Under the pieces are notes generated by a model. It ran no database searches. It worked only from the letters and a program-made list of their open reading frames with translations, and was not told the origin of the DNA. From Actinomycetota bacterium (GTDB taxonomy: Bacteria; Actinomycetota; Actinomycetes; Nanopelagicales; Nanopelagicaceae), in the NCBI GenBank assembly GCA_009702965.1, contig WLHB01000007.1:1-46697 (forward strand): a DNA stretch of 46,697 nt, in the 5' to 3' direction. The position numbers and the translations under genes are program-made. Of this stretch, positions 31,699 to 40,713 are shown piece by piece. Each line of letters starts with the position of its first letter. Within the stretch, counting starts at the first letter, position 1.

Positions 31699-31726
31699 TA
31701 ATTAGCAAGAGGTAATTAGCTCAGGC
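31699..31726. repeat. 14-bp imperfect tandem duplication between sodX and kgd
   Basis: TAATTAGCAAGAGG (31699-31712) and TAATTAGCTCAGGC (31713-31726). The first 8 bases are identical and the tails diverge; weaker 14-bp echoes continue towards 31754. Confidence 0.5.
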
Positions 31727-31753
31727 AATTTAGCGCTAGTTAAGCATCGAGAG

Positions 31754-34700
31754 TTAACGAGTAAAGGCCTCAACCATTAAAGCTTTTGCCTCTTCTTCGT
31801 GCAAATGATGATTTCCTGTCGCAGGAGATGCGGTCGCACGTCGTGAAACTCGGCGAAGTGTTCGCGAACCAAATCCATGACCACCATGTGCCTCAGATGT
31901 TCGAAGTGCAATGTGTGACCAAGGACCCTGGTTTGCAGGTTCATCTTGTACCCAGAGCAAGTTCGCTTGTGGGTGTGCATCTGCAACTTCACGCATCTGA
32001 TCAATTGGAAGTGGGAATAGAAGTTCAACGCGAGCAATCGCAGTGGTGTGCTCTCCTAGTCGATCACGTTCTGCAACGAGATCGTGATAAATCTTTCCTG
32101 AACAGAAGATGAGGCGTGTTGCATTTGAAACTTTCTCATCTGCAATCACTGGGCGGAAGGTTCCTGAAGTGAAATCACTGAGTGAAGAGGCAGCAGCCTT
32201 CAGACGCAACATTGACTTTGGTGTGAAGATAACCATTGGTCGACGTGTTGGATTGGCCATATGCCAGCGTAATAAGTGGAAATATGACGCTGGGCTCGAA
32301 GGTTGAGCAACAGTCATATTCTGCTCAGCGCACAACTGCAGATAACGCTCAATACGCGCAGATGAGTGGTCAGGACCTTGTCCTTCATAGCCGTGCGGAA
32401 GCAAAAGCACAACTGATGAACGCTCGCCCCACTTTTGTAGAGAGGATGAGATGAACTCATCAATAATTGTCTGCGCTCCATTGCTGAAGTCACCAAATTG
32501 GCCTTCCCACATCACAAGCGCTTCAGGACGAACAACTGAGTATCCGTACTCAAAGCCCATCGCTGCATACTCTGAAAGGAGAGAATCGACTACAAAGAAT
32601 TGATTCTCATCTGTGATTAACGAGCGAAGCGGTGTCCATTCGCTGCCATTTTCTTTATCAATGACGACTGCATGGCGATTACTAAATGTTCCACGACGTG
32701 AATCTTGTCCGGCAAGACGAATCGGGTGACCCGCTTTTAGGAGTGAACCAAAGGCAAGTAATTCACCCATCGACCAATCTATAGTCGCATCATTGAGCAT
32801 CTCCACACGCTTTTGCAATTGTGGAAGAAGCTTTGGATGCACACTGAAACCTTCTGGCACTGCTACCTGAGTTGCTGCGATTTCACGGGCAAGTGCTTCA
32901 GTGATTGCAGTAGGTACAGCATCGGCTTCAAGCGCAACTGGTGGTTTGAAATTTTCGTCATGTTCTGGCTCATGATTATTCACAGATGCAAATACCGCTT
33001 CGAGCTGGCTCTGATAATCAACTGCGATCTCTTCTGCCTCTTGTGGCGTGATATCACCGCGACCAACAAGTGCTTCTGTATAGAGCGTACGAGTTGAGCG
33101 CTTTGCATCAATGAGTTTGTACATCATTGGCTGGGTAAAGCTTGGCTCGTCACCTTCGTTATGTCCACGACGTCGGTAACAGACCATGTCGATGACAACA
33201 TCTTTGTGGAACGCCTGGCGATATTCAAAAGCAATCTGAGCAACGCGAACACATGCTTCAGGATCATCACCATTGACGTGGAAAACAGGGGCTGAAATTA
33301 TCTTGGCCATATCTGTTGAATACGTTGATGAGCGCGATGCGTGTGGTGAGGTGGTGAATCCAACTTGGTTATTAATAACGATATGGATAGTTCCACCAGT
33401 GCGATATCCGCGCAATTGTGAAAGCTGAAGTACTTCTGCGTTCACACCTTGGCCAGCAAATGATGCATCTCCATGGAGGAGGATCGGCAAGACCGAGTAA
33501 GCATCTTTAATGTTGAGTCGATCCTGCTTGGCTCGAACAATTCCCTCAAGAACTGGGTTAACAGCTTCAAGGTGTGAAGGGTTTGCCGCGAGATAGATCT
33601 TTGTTGTGGCACCGGATTCTGCGGTGAATACACCTTCAGTTCCTAGGTGATACTTCACATCTCCAGATCCGTGAACTTCATTCTCTGCATAATGGCCTTG
33701 GAACTCTTGAAAGATTTGGCCATATGACTTTCCAGCAATATTTGCCAACATATTCAAGCGACCGCGGTGTGGCATTCCAATACATACTTCGTCTAAACCG
33801 CGTTCGGCGGCAGCAGAGATGATTGCATCAGTGAGTGGAATTACTGACTCGCCACCTTCGAGAGAGAAGCGCTTTTGGCCAACAAACTTTGTTTGCAAGA
33901 AAGATTCAAATGCTTCTGCGCTATTGAGTTTGCGCAAAATACGTAACTGTTCATCGCGCTCTGGCTTTGTAAAGCCAATCTCGACATGCTCCTGAATCCA
34001 TTTACGCTCTTGTGGATCGGCGATATACATATATTCAACGCCAACGGAACGGCAGTATGAATCGCGCAAGATTCCAAGAATCGTACGGAGTTTCATAAAC
34101 TTCTTTCCACCAAAACCACCGGTAGCAAATTCACGATCAAGATCCCAGAGAGTCAGGCCGTGTGTAACAACATCTAGATCTGGATGTGAGCGCTGTAAGT
34201 ATTCAAGCGGATCAACATCTGCCATGAGGTGGCCATATGTGCGGTATGCATGAATCAATTGTTGAACGCGAGCAGTCTTATTGATCTCTTCATCGCGTGA
34301 GAAATCGAAATCTGATGCCCAGCGAATTGGCTGGTATGGAATACGAAGTGCGGTGAAGATTTCATCGTAGAAATTCTCAGAGCCCAACAAGAGTTCATGA
34401 AGTCGGCGCAAGAAATCACCAGAGGTAGCACCCTGAATAATTCGGTGATCGTAGGTGCTCGTTAAAGTAATTACCTTGCTAATGGCGTTACGGGCAATCG
34501 TTTCATCGCTGGCACCAGCAAACTCGGCTGGATAATCCATCGCGCCGACACCAATAATCAGGCCCTGACCTTGAACAAGGCGTGGAACAGAGTGCACCGT
34601 GCCGATAGTTCCTGGGTTTGTGAGAGAGACAGTAGTTCCCGCAAAATCTTCAACTGTGAGAGTTCCACCGCGCGCTTTTGCAACGGTTGATTCATATGAT

Positions 34701-35497
34701 GCCCAGAACTGGCCGAAGTCGAGCGCTTCACAGCCCTTAATTGATGGCACTAATAATTGACGTGATCCATCTGGCTTTGCAAGATCGATAGCAATTCCGA
34801 GGTTGATATGTGATGGACGACCGATAGCTGGTTTACCGTCTAACTCAGTAAAGAAGGTATTCATCTCAGGCATCTGGCGGAGCGCTTTGATCATTGCATA
34901 CGCGATGATGTGGGTAAATGAAACTTTGCCACCGCGACCGCGCTTTAAATGATTATTAATTACTGTGCGATTATCAATCATCAACTTCGCAGGGATTGCG
35001 CGAACTGATGTTGCAGTCGGAACTGTGAGCGAACCTTCCATGCTGGCAACTACGCGACTAGCAACTCCGCGCAAAGGTTCAACAGTTGCATCTGATGGAG
35101 TAGCAAGAACAGGCGCTGGTGTGTGAACAACCTGCGCAGGAGTTGGCTGTGTTGAGACAACGGGAGTTGATACAACTGGTGCTGGTGCAACTGGTGATGG
35201 TGCAACTGGTGCAGCCGCAACGGGAGTTGGTTGTGCTGGTGCAACTGGTGCTGGTGCAACAGATGTCGCTGCAGCCTGTGCCGACTTCGGAATCGGTGGA
35301 GTTCCAGCTTTAGGCGCCGTGGACCCCGCCACTGGTGTAGTGACTGCTGTTGCTGTTGAGGTAGTTGTCGAACGTGTTTTAAAGTATTCAATCCACTCTG
35401 GTGTTACTGAAGATGGATCGCTCTGATAGCGCTCAAACATCTCTTCAACGAGCCAATCATTAGCTCCGAAATCTTGACCTGGTTGCGTAGCCGACAC
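31754..35497 (-). CDS. kgd: Multifunctional 2-oxoglutarate metabolism enzyme (Kgd/OdhA)
   Basis: A 1247-aa actinobacterial fusion of an E2-like acyltransferase domain to the thiamine-diphosphate E1 of 2-oxoglutarate dehydrogenase. The N-terminus DWLVEEMFERYQSDPSSV is the E1 leader helix. An Ala/Pro/Val/Gln linker follows (about 45-135), then the E2-like catalytic core with TYDHRIIQGATSGDFL, then E1 with GMPHRGRLNML, the ThDP region HGDASFAGQGVN and CYRRRGHNEGDEPSFTQP. A lipoyl domain is absent, as usual for this family. It feeds the TCA cycle and, by decarboxylation, succinate semialdehyde. GTG 35497 has AAGGAG 9 nt upstream. Confidence 0.96.
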   Translation of the reverse strand: MSATQPGQDFGANDWLVEEMFERYQSDPSSVTPEWIEYFKTRSTTTSTATAVTTPVAGSTAPKAGTPPIPKSAQAAATSVAPAPVAPAQPTPVAAAPVAPSPVAPAPVVSTPVVSTQPTPAQVVHTPAPVLATPSDATVEPLRGVASRVVASMEGSLTVPTATSVRAIPAKLMIDNRTVINNHLKRGRGGKVSFTHIIAYAMIKALRQMPEMNTFFTELDGKPAIGRPSHINLGIAIDLAKPDGSRQLLVPSIKGCEALDFGQFWASYESTVAKARGGTLTVEDFAGTTVSLTNPGTIGTVHSVPRLVQGQGLIIGVGAMDYPAEFAGASDETIARNAISKVITLTSTYDHRIIQGATSGDFLRRLHELLLGSENFYDEIFTALRIPYQPIRWASDFDFSRDEEINKTARVQQLIHAYRTYGHLMADVDPLEYLQRSHPDLDVVTHGLTLWDLDREFATGGFGGKKFMKLRTILGILRDSYCRSVGVEYMYIADPQERKWIQEHVEIGFTKPERDEQLRILRKLNSAEAFESFLQTKFVGQKRFSLEGGESVIPLTDAIISAAAERGLDEVCIGMPHRGRLNMLANIAGKSYGQIFQEFQGHYAENEVHGSGDVKYHLGTEGVFTAESGATTKIYLAANPSHLEAVNPVLEGIVRAKQDRLNIKDAYSVLPILLHGDASFAGQGVNAEVLQLSQLRGYRTGGTIHIVINNQVGFTTSPHASRSSTYSTDMAKIISAPVFHVNGDDPEACVRVAQIAFEYRQAFHKDVVIDMVCYRRRGHNEGDEPSFTQPMMYKLIDAKRSTRTLYTEALVGRGDITPQEAEEIAVDYQSQLEAVFASVNNHEPEHDENFKPPVALEADAVPTAITEALAREIAATQVAVPEGFSVHPKLLPQLQKRVEMLNDATIDWSMGELLAFGSLLKAGHPIRLAGQDSRRGTFSNRHAVVIDKENGSEWTPLRSLITDENQFFVVDSLLSEYAAMGFEYGYSVVRPEALVMWEGQFGDFSNGAQTIIDEFISSSLQKWGERSSVVLLLPHGYEGQGPDHSSARIERYLQLCAEQNMTVAQPSSPASYFHLLRWHMANPTRRPMVIFTPKSMLRLKAAASSLSDFTSGTFRPVIADEKVSNATRLIFCSGKIYHDLVAERDRLGEHTTAIARVELLFPLPIDQMREVADAHPQANLLWVQDEPANQGPWSHIALRTSEAHGGHGFGSRTLRRVSRRATASPATGNHHLHEEEAKALMVEAFTR

Positions 35498-35625
35498 TGG
35501 CGCGCTCCTTATAGATAAGTGAAAACGATTTGTCCTATGCCTAAGACTATCGGCTCAAGCCAGCCTCAGAAATCCTTGAAATGGCGAGATAGCGCACACT
35601 CCACCTGAATCGCCCGAGTCATACC

Positions 35626-35639
35626 GAGGCGATCGCCTC
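35626..35639. promoter_or_regulatory. Perfect 14-bp palindrome in the kgd/SDR divergent gap
   Basis: GAGGCGATCGCCTC is its own reverse complement and sits in the 185-bp gap between the kgd GTG and the SDR leader ORF. It could be an operator for either gene; no partner regulator is apparent. The rest of this gap shows no gene. Confidence 0.35.
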
Positions 35640-35682
35640 AGATCCACCGATCCCACGAACCTCAGCCCGCCAGGGGGAGAAA

Positions 35683-35727
35683 ATGAAGATGCGAAACCAT
35701 CGCCTAGTTGGGAGAGTTCGCATATGA
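35683..35727 (+). CDS. 14-codon leader ORF coupled to the SDR gene
   Basis: ATG 35683 follows a strong Shine-Dalgarno (GGGGGAG, about 35673-35679). It encodes MKMRNHRLVGRVRI, and its TGA (35725-35727) overlaps the SDR ATG as ATGA at 35724-35727. The peptide is short and basic, with four Arg and two Val. The layout is that of a translationally coupled leader peptide; whether it senses anything is unknown. Confidence 0.5.
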   Translation: MKMRNHRLVGRVRI

Positions 35728-36518
35728 GCATTCCTGATTCCGCAGCGTCGCAGCAGCCACCTGCCGCACCTCACGCAATTGTCACAGGTGGAAGCAGAGG
35801 GCTCGGCTTTGAAGTGGCTCGCGGATTGGCAGCCCAGGGATGTCACCTGTCGTTGATTGCAAAGGATCCGCAAGGTTTAGAACAAGCTCGCCAAAAGTTA
35901 GTTACAGAATTTCCTCAATGCACGGTTTCAACTTTTGCCATAGATTTCGAAGTAACAACACCAGCTGCGCTAGATCGCGCTCGTCAGCAACTCTCTGAAA
36001 TCAGAAGTTCAACCAATACTCCTACCGCACTCGTTATTGCACATGCGGTGATGAGCGAGAAAATGTCAAAGACTTTGCGAACAACTGATGCAGAGTGGCG
36101 CCGAGTAATGGCGATTAATCTTGATTCAACATTTATGGTTGTAAATGAACTTGTTCCTCCGATGGCAGATGCTCGCAATGGACGAGTTGTCATCTTCTCA
36201 GCATGTCTTGGTCGCATGTCCGGTCCCGGAAATGCTGGTGGATTAGCGCCGTATCGAATTAGCAAGGCGGGAGTGAATGCACTGGTACGAAACCTTGCAC
36301 ATGAAACCGGACTAGGCGCACGAGGATTACTTGTTGATGCAATCTGTCCGAACCATTCACGAACAGATATGGGTGGACCTGATGCACTTCGCAGTGCTGA
36401 AGAAGGTGCCGAGACTGCACTCTGGTTACTTGGGCGCACCTTTGATTCACAGAGCGAGAATGAGATTGAGAAAACTACTGGCGTGCTATGGGAAGATCAC
36501 CAGATCGTTCCTTGGTAA
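35724..36518 (+). CDS. Short-chain dehydrogenase/reductase
   Basis: A 264-aa classical SDR. NAD(P)-binding TGGSRGLGFEVARGLA (about residues 20-36), LVIAHAV where NNAG is usual, MAINLDSTFMVV, catalytic Ser in VVIFSACLGRMS and YRISKAGVNALVRNLA (YxxxK). The substrate is unknown, and the altered NAG motif makes a pathway guess unsafe. It is preceded by a coupled 14-codon leader ORF; GGGAGAG lies about 9 nt before its own ATG. Divergent from kgd. Confidence 0.88.
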   Translation: MSIPDSAASQQPPAAPHAIVTGGSRGLGFEVARGLAAQGCHLSLIAKDPQGLEQARQKLVTEFPQCTVSTFAIDFEVTTPAALDRARQQLSEIRSSTNTPTALVIAHAVMSEKMSKTLRTTDAEWRRVMAINLDSTFMVVNELVPPMADARNGRVVIFSACLGRMSGPGNAGGLAPYRISKAGVNALVRNLAHETGLGARGLLVDAICPNHSRTDMGGPDALRSAEEGAETALWLLGRTFDSQSENEIEKTTGVLWEDHQIVPW

Positions 36519-36540
36519 CTCCCAGCCCATCAGTTATCCT
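36512..36540 (+). promoter_or_regulatory. Promoter of the DinB-family gene
   Basis: -35 TTGGTA (36512-36517), 17-bp spacer, -10 TATCCT (36535-36540). ATG 36548 is 7 nt after the -10, so the mRNA should be leaderless. The best complete promoter in the window; the -35 overlaps the SDR stop region. Confidence 0.6.
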
Positions 36541-36547
36541 CAGCGGC

Positions 36548-37069
36548 ATGACAATCACAGTTGCACGCTTACTTCGCCACATGGCGTGGGCTAACCAAGA
36601 GACCATTAAGCACCTTCAGACTTTGCCAGAAGAGAGCCTGAAAGCGTATGCAACTAATCCTGAATGGTTTGTCGCAGAGATTGCACATCACATTGTTGAT
36701 TCCGCAGATCATTACGTCCTATCGATTACTGGCCAAATAGCCATCACAGGTAAGGACGATCCATGTATCGCAGATATTGAAAAGATTAGCGATCTGGCGC
36801 GACTTGCAGAGCAAGCAGCAATCGCTGATCGCATGCTTGTCGCTGCTGCCGATTTAGAGGACACCTGGCTTGATCTTGAAAATGACAATGGCAAGTTCCA
36901 GAGATTGCGTTCGACTGTTCTTTCTCAGGCTATTCACCATGCAACTGAGCACCGCGCACATATTGCCAGCGCTCTAGAAGCTAAAGGCTTTGAACCGATT
37001 AATCTTGATGATATTTCACTCTGGGATTATGAGGTTTACGAGACGGCGAATGGGCTGAGAGATAAGTAA
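36548..37069 (+). CDS. DinB-family putative metal-dependent protein
   Basis: 173 aa with the DinB/YfiT-like four-helix pattern: an N-terminal helix LLRHMAWANQETIKHL, EIAHHIVDSADHYV (first His cluster) and LSQAIHHATEHRAHIASALEAKGFEP (two more metal-binding His). Family members are metal-binding enzymes, several being thiol transferases using mycothiol or bacillithiol. In an actinobacterium a mycothiol link is plausible but unproven. The start is fixed by the promoter at 36512-36540. Confidence 0.82.
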   Translation: MTITVARLLRHMAWANQETIKHLQTLPEESLKAYATNPEWFVAEIAHHIVDSADHYVLSITGQIAITGKDDPCIADIEKISDLARLAEQAAIADRMLVAAADLEDTWLDLENDNGKFQRLRSTVLSQAIHHATEHRAHIASALEAKGFEPINLDDISLWDYEVYETANGLRDK

Positions 37070-37072
37070 AAG

Positions 37073-37456
37073 TTACGCTGCTTTATTCTCTCGCGAGGCA
37101 ATTGTTAAAACCATGAATAAAGTAGATACGGCGAGTATTCCAATTGGAATTGCTAGGTAGTAGACAGCACCCTCAAATTGATACTTAACAACTCCAAGTG
37201 CGATGAGATTGGCAAGAACTGCTGGAGCTTTACCGTAATTCTTGCCATCCTTATATCCGCGACCACATTGGATAAGACCTAATCCACCAACAATGCAGAA
37301 GAGAACAACCCCGAGCAATGGAAGAATCTCTCGATTTTCGTGGGTAAATCCGAGAACAACCATCCACGCACCTAGCGCTAGCACTACGCCACCTTCAATG
37401 AAGAGAAGGGTTGCAGCGATTGATCGCCGATCGTACTTCCGAGATGGTGCACTCAT
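37073..37456 (-). CDS. Small four-helix membrane protein, unknown function
   Basis: 127 aa with four hydrophobic segments: SIAATLLFIEGGVVLALGAWMVVLG, LLGVVLFCIVGGLGLIQ, LANLIALGVVKYQ and YLAIPIGILAVSTLFMVLTIA. A short basic N-terminus MSAPSRKYDRR suggests an N-in topology. I recognise no family. TAGTCT lies 7 nt before the ATG on the minus strand (37469-37464), giving a leaderless start. It converges on dinB with 3 bp between stops. Confidence 0.75.
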   Translation of the reverse strand: MSAPSRKYDRRSIAATLLFIEGGVVLALGAWMVVLGFTHENREILPLLGVVLFCIVGGLGLIQCGRGYKDGKNYGKAPAVLANLIALGVVKYQFEGAVYYLAIPIGILAVSTLFMVLTIASRENKAA

Positions 37457-37501
37457 GCGAACAAGACTATCGCTTCATTCCACACTAGGGATGGCTCTCG
37501 C

Positions 37502-37930
37502 TTGAGCGACAATCCAGAGTTTTCACACAGCCCTGATTTTTCACATAATGGCATTCGCGATGATTTAACCCACTCTGTTGCTCCACCGCTTTTCTACCTT
37601 CATGTTGATCGGATGATTGCAGGGTGCATGCGTAATGGTCATCCTTTCTCCCTGATTGACTTCACTCTTCCAAGTGATGGCACTTCTCAGCAGGTTCTCG
37701 ACCTTGCACATTCAATATCTTTATCGATGCGAAAAGAAGATCTCTGTGGACGATTGGGGCGATATCAATTCAACGTTGCACTAGGGGGAGACATCCGTGC
37801 TGGGCAAGAGCTTTGTAAACGTGTCCGCGCAAGCCTTCTCTCTGAAGTCACGACACATAGCGCACAGTGGGAGAAGGGCGAAAGTGCCCTTGATCTCTTT
37901 TATCGCCTAGATCAACTCTCTGAAATTTAA
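37502..37930 (+). CDS. Degenerate GGDEF-domain-like protein
   Basis: 142 aa. About residues 33-120 follow the diguanylate cyclase pattern: FYLHVDRMIAGCMRNGHPFSLIDFTLP, QQVLDLAHSISLSMRKEDLCGRLGRYQFNVALGG and CKRVRASLL, where the signature GGDEF reads GRYQF. Metal-binding Asp residues are also missing, so it should not make c-di-GMP; it may bind a nucleotide or a partner. The start is TTG 37502, since no ATG or GTG fits. It lies directly upstream of the Tad pilus genes, which suggests a regulatory role in pilus assembly (inference). Confidence 0.6.
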   Translation: MSDNPEFSHSPDFSHNGIRDDLTHSVAPPLFYLHVDRMIAGCMRNGHPFSLIDFTLPSDGTSQQVLDLAHSISLSMRKEDLCGRLGRYQFNVALGGDIRAGQELCKRVRASLLSEVTTHSAQWEKGESALDLFYRLDQLSEI

Positions 37931-38056
37931 GTGTGAACATGATCTGATTGAAAGAGTTGATGTGAGGGCTGCTGTATAGCTTTACGGTTTTAAAAGTTAC
38001 CCACAGATTTGCTTTTACTTGGGCCGATTGTCGGTAAGGAATCTACCTTCGCCCAC

Positions 38057-39136
38057 ATGGAAACTCTTCAGTCACCAATTATTCCAACTCGAGCCAGTGA
38101 ATACGTTCCGATCCAGGTTACGATCGAAAAAATGGATATTGATGTGACTTACGGTCCAATTTCAGATTTCATGAAAGACGCTACGGTGGAGGAGATTTGG
38201 ATCAACTCACCCGAACGGGTATTTGTCGCACGTGGTGGTAAAAGTGAGTTAACAAATTTGGTTTTAACTCATTCAGATGTAAAACAACTTGTTGACCGAA
38301 TTCTTATGTGGAGCGGACGTCGAATTGACTTATCTTCACCTTTTGTTGACGCACAACTTCCCGATGGAAGCCGCCTTCATGTCGTAATTCCTGAAATTAC
38401 CGCAGAACACTGGTGCATAAATATCAGAAAGCACCTACATCGCTCACTTGGGCTTATCGATTTAGCCAATAGGGGAATGATGACCGCTGAAATATCCTCC
38501 CTTCTCACGCGATCTGTTAAATCAGGAATGAATATTCTTGTTTCCGGTGGCACACAGTCTGGGAAAACTACGCTACTTAATGCTCTTGTTTCACAAGCAC
38601 CAGTGCAAGAACGAGTCATCACAATTGAAGAAGTCTTTGAACTGAAGCCTCAACTTCCTGATGTTGTTGCCATGCAAGTGCGGACTCCCAACCTTCAAGG
38701 TGATGGAGAGATCCCAATGCGCAGATTAATAAAAGAGGCGTTACGTATGCGGCCTTCGCGAATCATCGTAGGTGAAGTTCGTGAAGCAGAAGCACTCGAT
38801 CTTCTCATTGCGTTGAACTCAGGGCTGCCTGGAATGGGGACGATTCATGCTAACTCTGCAAAAGATGCGGTAATCAAATTACAGACATTGCCACTCTTAG
38901 CTGGTGAAAACATCTCGCACAAATTTATTGCACCAACAGTGGCCTCTGCATTAGATCTCATTGTGCAAGTAAAACTTGAGAGTGATGGCAACCGACGAAT
39001 CCATGAAGTTTCCTGGGTCACTGGACGCTTTGAACATGATCGCGCAGAAATTGAGTCACTCTGGAAATGGAACGGAAATGAATACATTCGCGGCATAGCA
39101 ACTGATTTCCCTCTCGAGAATTGGTGGAAAGGGTGA
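38057..39136 (+). CDS. tadA: Tad pilus assembly ATPase TadA (CpaF)
   Basis: A 359-aa secretion ATPase of the TadA/CpaF family. It has the N-terminal YGPISDFMKDATVEEIWINSPERVFV, then Walker A SGGTQSGKTT (164-172), Asp-box ITIEEVFEL, and Walker B region RIIVGEVREAEALDLLIALNSGLPGMGTIHAN. It powers pilin polymerisation at the inner face of the membrane. ATG 38057 is preferred; TTG 38009 in the same frame is possible. The stop overlaps tadB as TGATG. The 126-bp gap upstream probably holds the operon promoter, but I could not define it. Confidence 0.92.
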   Translation: METLQSPIIPTRASEYVPIQVTIEKMDIDVTYGPISDFMKDATVEEIWINSPERVFVARGGKSELTNLVLTHSDVKQLVDRILMWSGRRIDLSSPFVDAQLPDGSRLHVVIPEITAEHWCINIRKHLHRSLGLIDLANRGMMTAEISSLLTRSVKSGMNILVSGGTQSGKTTLLNALVSQAPVQERVITIEEVFELKPQLPDVVAMQVRTPNLQGDGEIPMRRLIKEALRMRPSRIIVGEVREAEALDLLIALNSGLPGMGTIHANSAKDAVIKLQTLPLLAGENISHKFIAPTVASALDLIVQVKLESDGNRRIHEVSWVTGRFEHDRAEIESLWKWNGNEYIRGIATDFPLENWWKG

Positions 39137-39858
39137 TGAAAAGCGTACGACGTAGTGCTCCTTTCCTAGCATCTGGCCCTCTCACTTTTCTCGCGATCTA
39201 TCTACTCACCGCCTCAACACTCTTTGCTTTGGCTTTTTCACTTCTCGTCCTCGCCTTTACCTATGTGATTGTTAAGAGTCGAAGCGGAAAACTTGAGTTA
39301 GAGATTGCATCGTCCTGGCCGGAGGTAATCGACCATCTCATCTCTGGAATTCAATCAGGCATGTCTCTCACCGAAGCGTTGACTGAGCTATCGGTGAGAG
39401 GGCCAGAGGTCATGCGTCCGCTTTTCACAGCATTTAAGCGACAGATCATCGAAGATGGTGATTTTGATCGTGCCATTACAAACCTCTCTGAGAAGTTTGG
39501 AAGCCATGCAAGCGATCAAATCTTCCAAGCTCTTCTGATTTCAAAGTCTCTTGGTGGCAGTCAGCTGCTTACTATTTTAAGAACTCTTGGAAATTTCTTA
39601 AGACAGGATTTAGCGCTGCGCAACGAGATTGCCGTTAAACAGTCATGGATCAAGAACTCTGCTCACTTATCATCTGCGGCTCCTTGGTTGCTCTTACTTC
39701 TTCTAGCAATGCAGCCCACCACCGTTGCAGCATTTACTACTCCCACGGGTGCGGGAATTCTCTTGCTTGGCTTGTCATTAACGGCACTTGCCTACATTTG
39801 GATGTCGTATCTCAGTCGTCTACCTTCCGTTCCACGTGTTTTCGGAGCAAACAAATGA
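39136..39858 (+). CDS. tadB: Tad pilus inner-membrane platform protein TadB
   Basis: 240 aa with the T2SSF domain: SSWPEVIDHLISGIQSGMSLTEALTELSVRGP, FDRAITNLSEKFGSHASDQIFQALLISKSLGGSQLLTILRTLGNFLRQD. Two N-terminal and two C-terminal hydrophobic segments are visible. It should form the platform with TadC. ATG 39136 overlaps the tadA stop (TGATG); the stop overlaps the tadC start (ATGA, 39855-39858). Confidence 0.88.
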   Translation: MKSVRRSAPFLASGPLTFLAIYLLTASTLFALAFSLLVLAFTYVIVKSRSGKLELEIASSWPEVIDHLISGIQSGMSLTEALTELSVRGPEVMRPLFTAFKRQIIEDGDFDRAITNLSEKFGSHASDQIFQALLISKSLGGSQLLTILRTLGNFLRQDLALRNEIAVKQSWIKNSAHLSSAAPWLLLLLLAMQPTTVAAFTTPTGAGILLLGLSLTALAYIWMSYLSRLPSVPRVFGANK

Positions 39859-40646
39859 ATCCGATACTTATCTCATTACCTCTTTCACTACTAGCGGCAA
39901 TTCTCATCATTCTTGGTGACAACCCATCACGAGAGTTTCGGGCCCTCGCCGGAACCACGAGAGATCGATCTTTAGTGAGATCTCGACTCAGCGAACTTGG
40001 ACGTCACACCCAATCGGATTATGAAGAGTTTCGCTACCTCCAAATTCTCTACGTCGGAATCAGCACACTTGTTCTTTTGACACTCTTCTTACTCAGGGGA
40101 ACTTCAATAGGAGTAATCGCACTGTTGTGCGCAGTTGGTGGTGGTCTCACCTACCTGATGATGGATCGCAATCTCACTTCAGAAGTGAAGAAACAGCGCA
40201 GTGTGATCGAGGCTGAATTTCCTGCAATCATTGAGATGCTCACATTGGCAATCTCTGCTGGAGAGTCACCATTGACAGCGTTGAAGCGTATTGCTGAAAA
40301 TTCTCACGGTAATTTGAGTCGTAGATTCAGGGAAGTAATTTCTAGAGTCCATCAGGGAATTGCTTTTCATGCCTCGCTAGATCTGATGGGCCGGGATCTA
40401 AATTCTCCAATAGTCCGCCGCTTCATTGATTCTCTTGTAAATGCAATGGTGCGTGGTGCCCCAATTACAGAGGTTCTCACTCGTCATGCCCAGGAAGCAC
40501 GCGAGCATCAACGCAATCGAATTCTTGCTGCTGCGGGTAAGGCTGAGATTTCAATGATGATTCCAGTGGTTTTTCTCATTCTGCCAATCTCGATTCTCTT
40601 CGCATTATGGCCATCTTTAACAAATCTCAACTTGTTCGCTTCCTAA
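39855..40646 (+). CDS. tadC: Tad pilus inner-membrane platform protein TadC
   Basis: 263 aa, second T2SSF protein. N-terminal helix MNPILISLPLSLLAAILIILG, a pair of helices (LYVGISTLVLLTLFLL, GVIALLCAVGGGLTYLMM), then IEAEFPAIIEMLTLAISAGESPLTALKRIAENSHGNLSRRFREV and a C-terminal helix MIPVVFLILPISILFALWP. The ATGA overlap with tadB sets the start. 67 bp separate it from the pilin candidate. Confidence 0.88.
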   Translation: MNPILISLPLSLLAAILIILGDNPSREFRALAGTTRDRSLVRSRLSELGRHTQSDYEEFRYLQILYVGISTLVLLTLFLLRGTSIGVIALLCAVGGGLTYLMMDRNLTSEVKKQRSVIEAEFPAIIEMLTLAISAGESPLTALKRIAENSHGNLSRRFREVISRVHQGIAFHASLDLMGRDLNSPIVRRFIDSLVNAMVRGAPITEVLTRHAQEAREHQRNRILAAAGKAEISMMIPVVFLILPISILFALWPSLTNLNLFAS

Positions 40647-40713
40647 GTAAAAGTCTTTAGAAGTGCCCAGGGAAATCCATCATCAACTACTACCGATAAA
40701 GAAAGAAGAGAAA

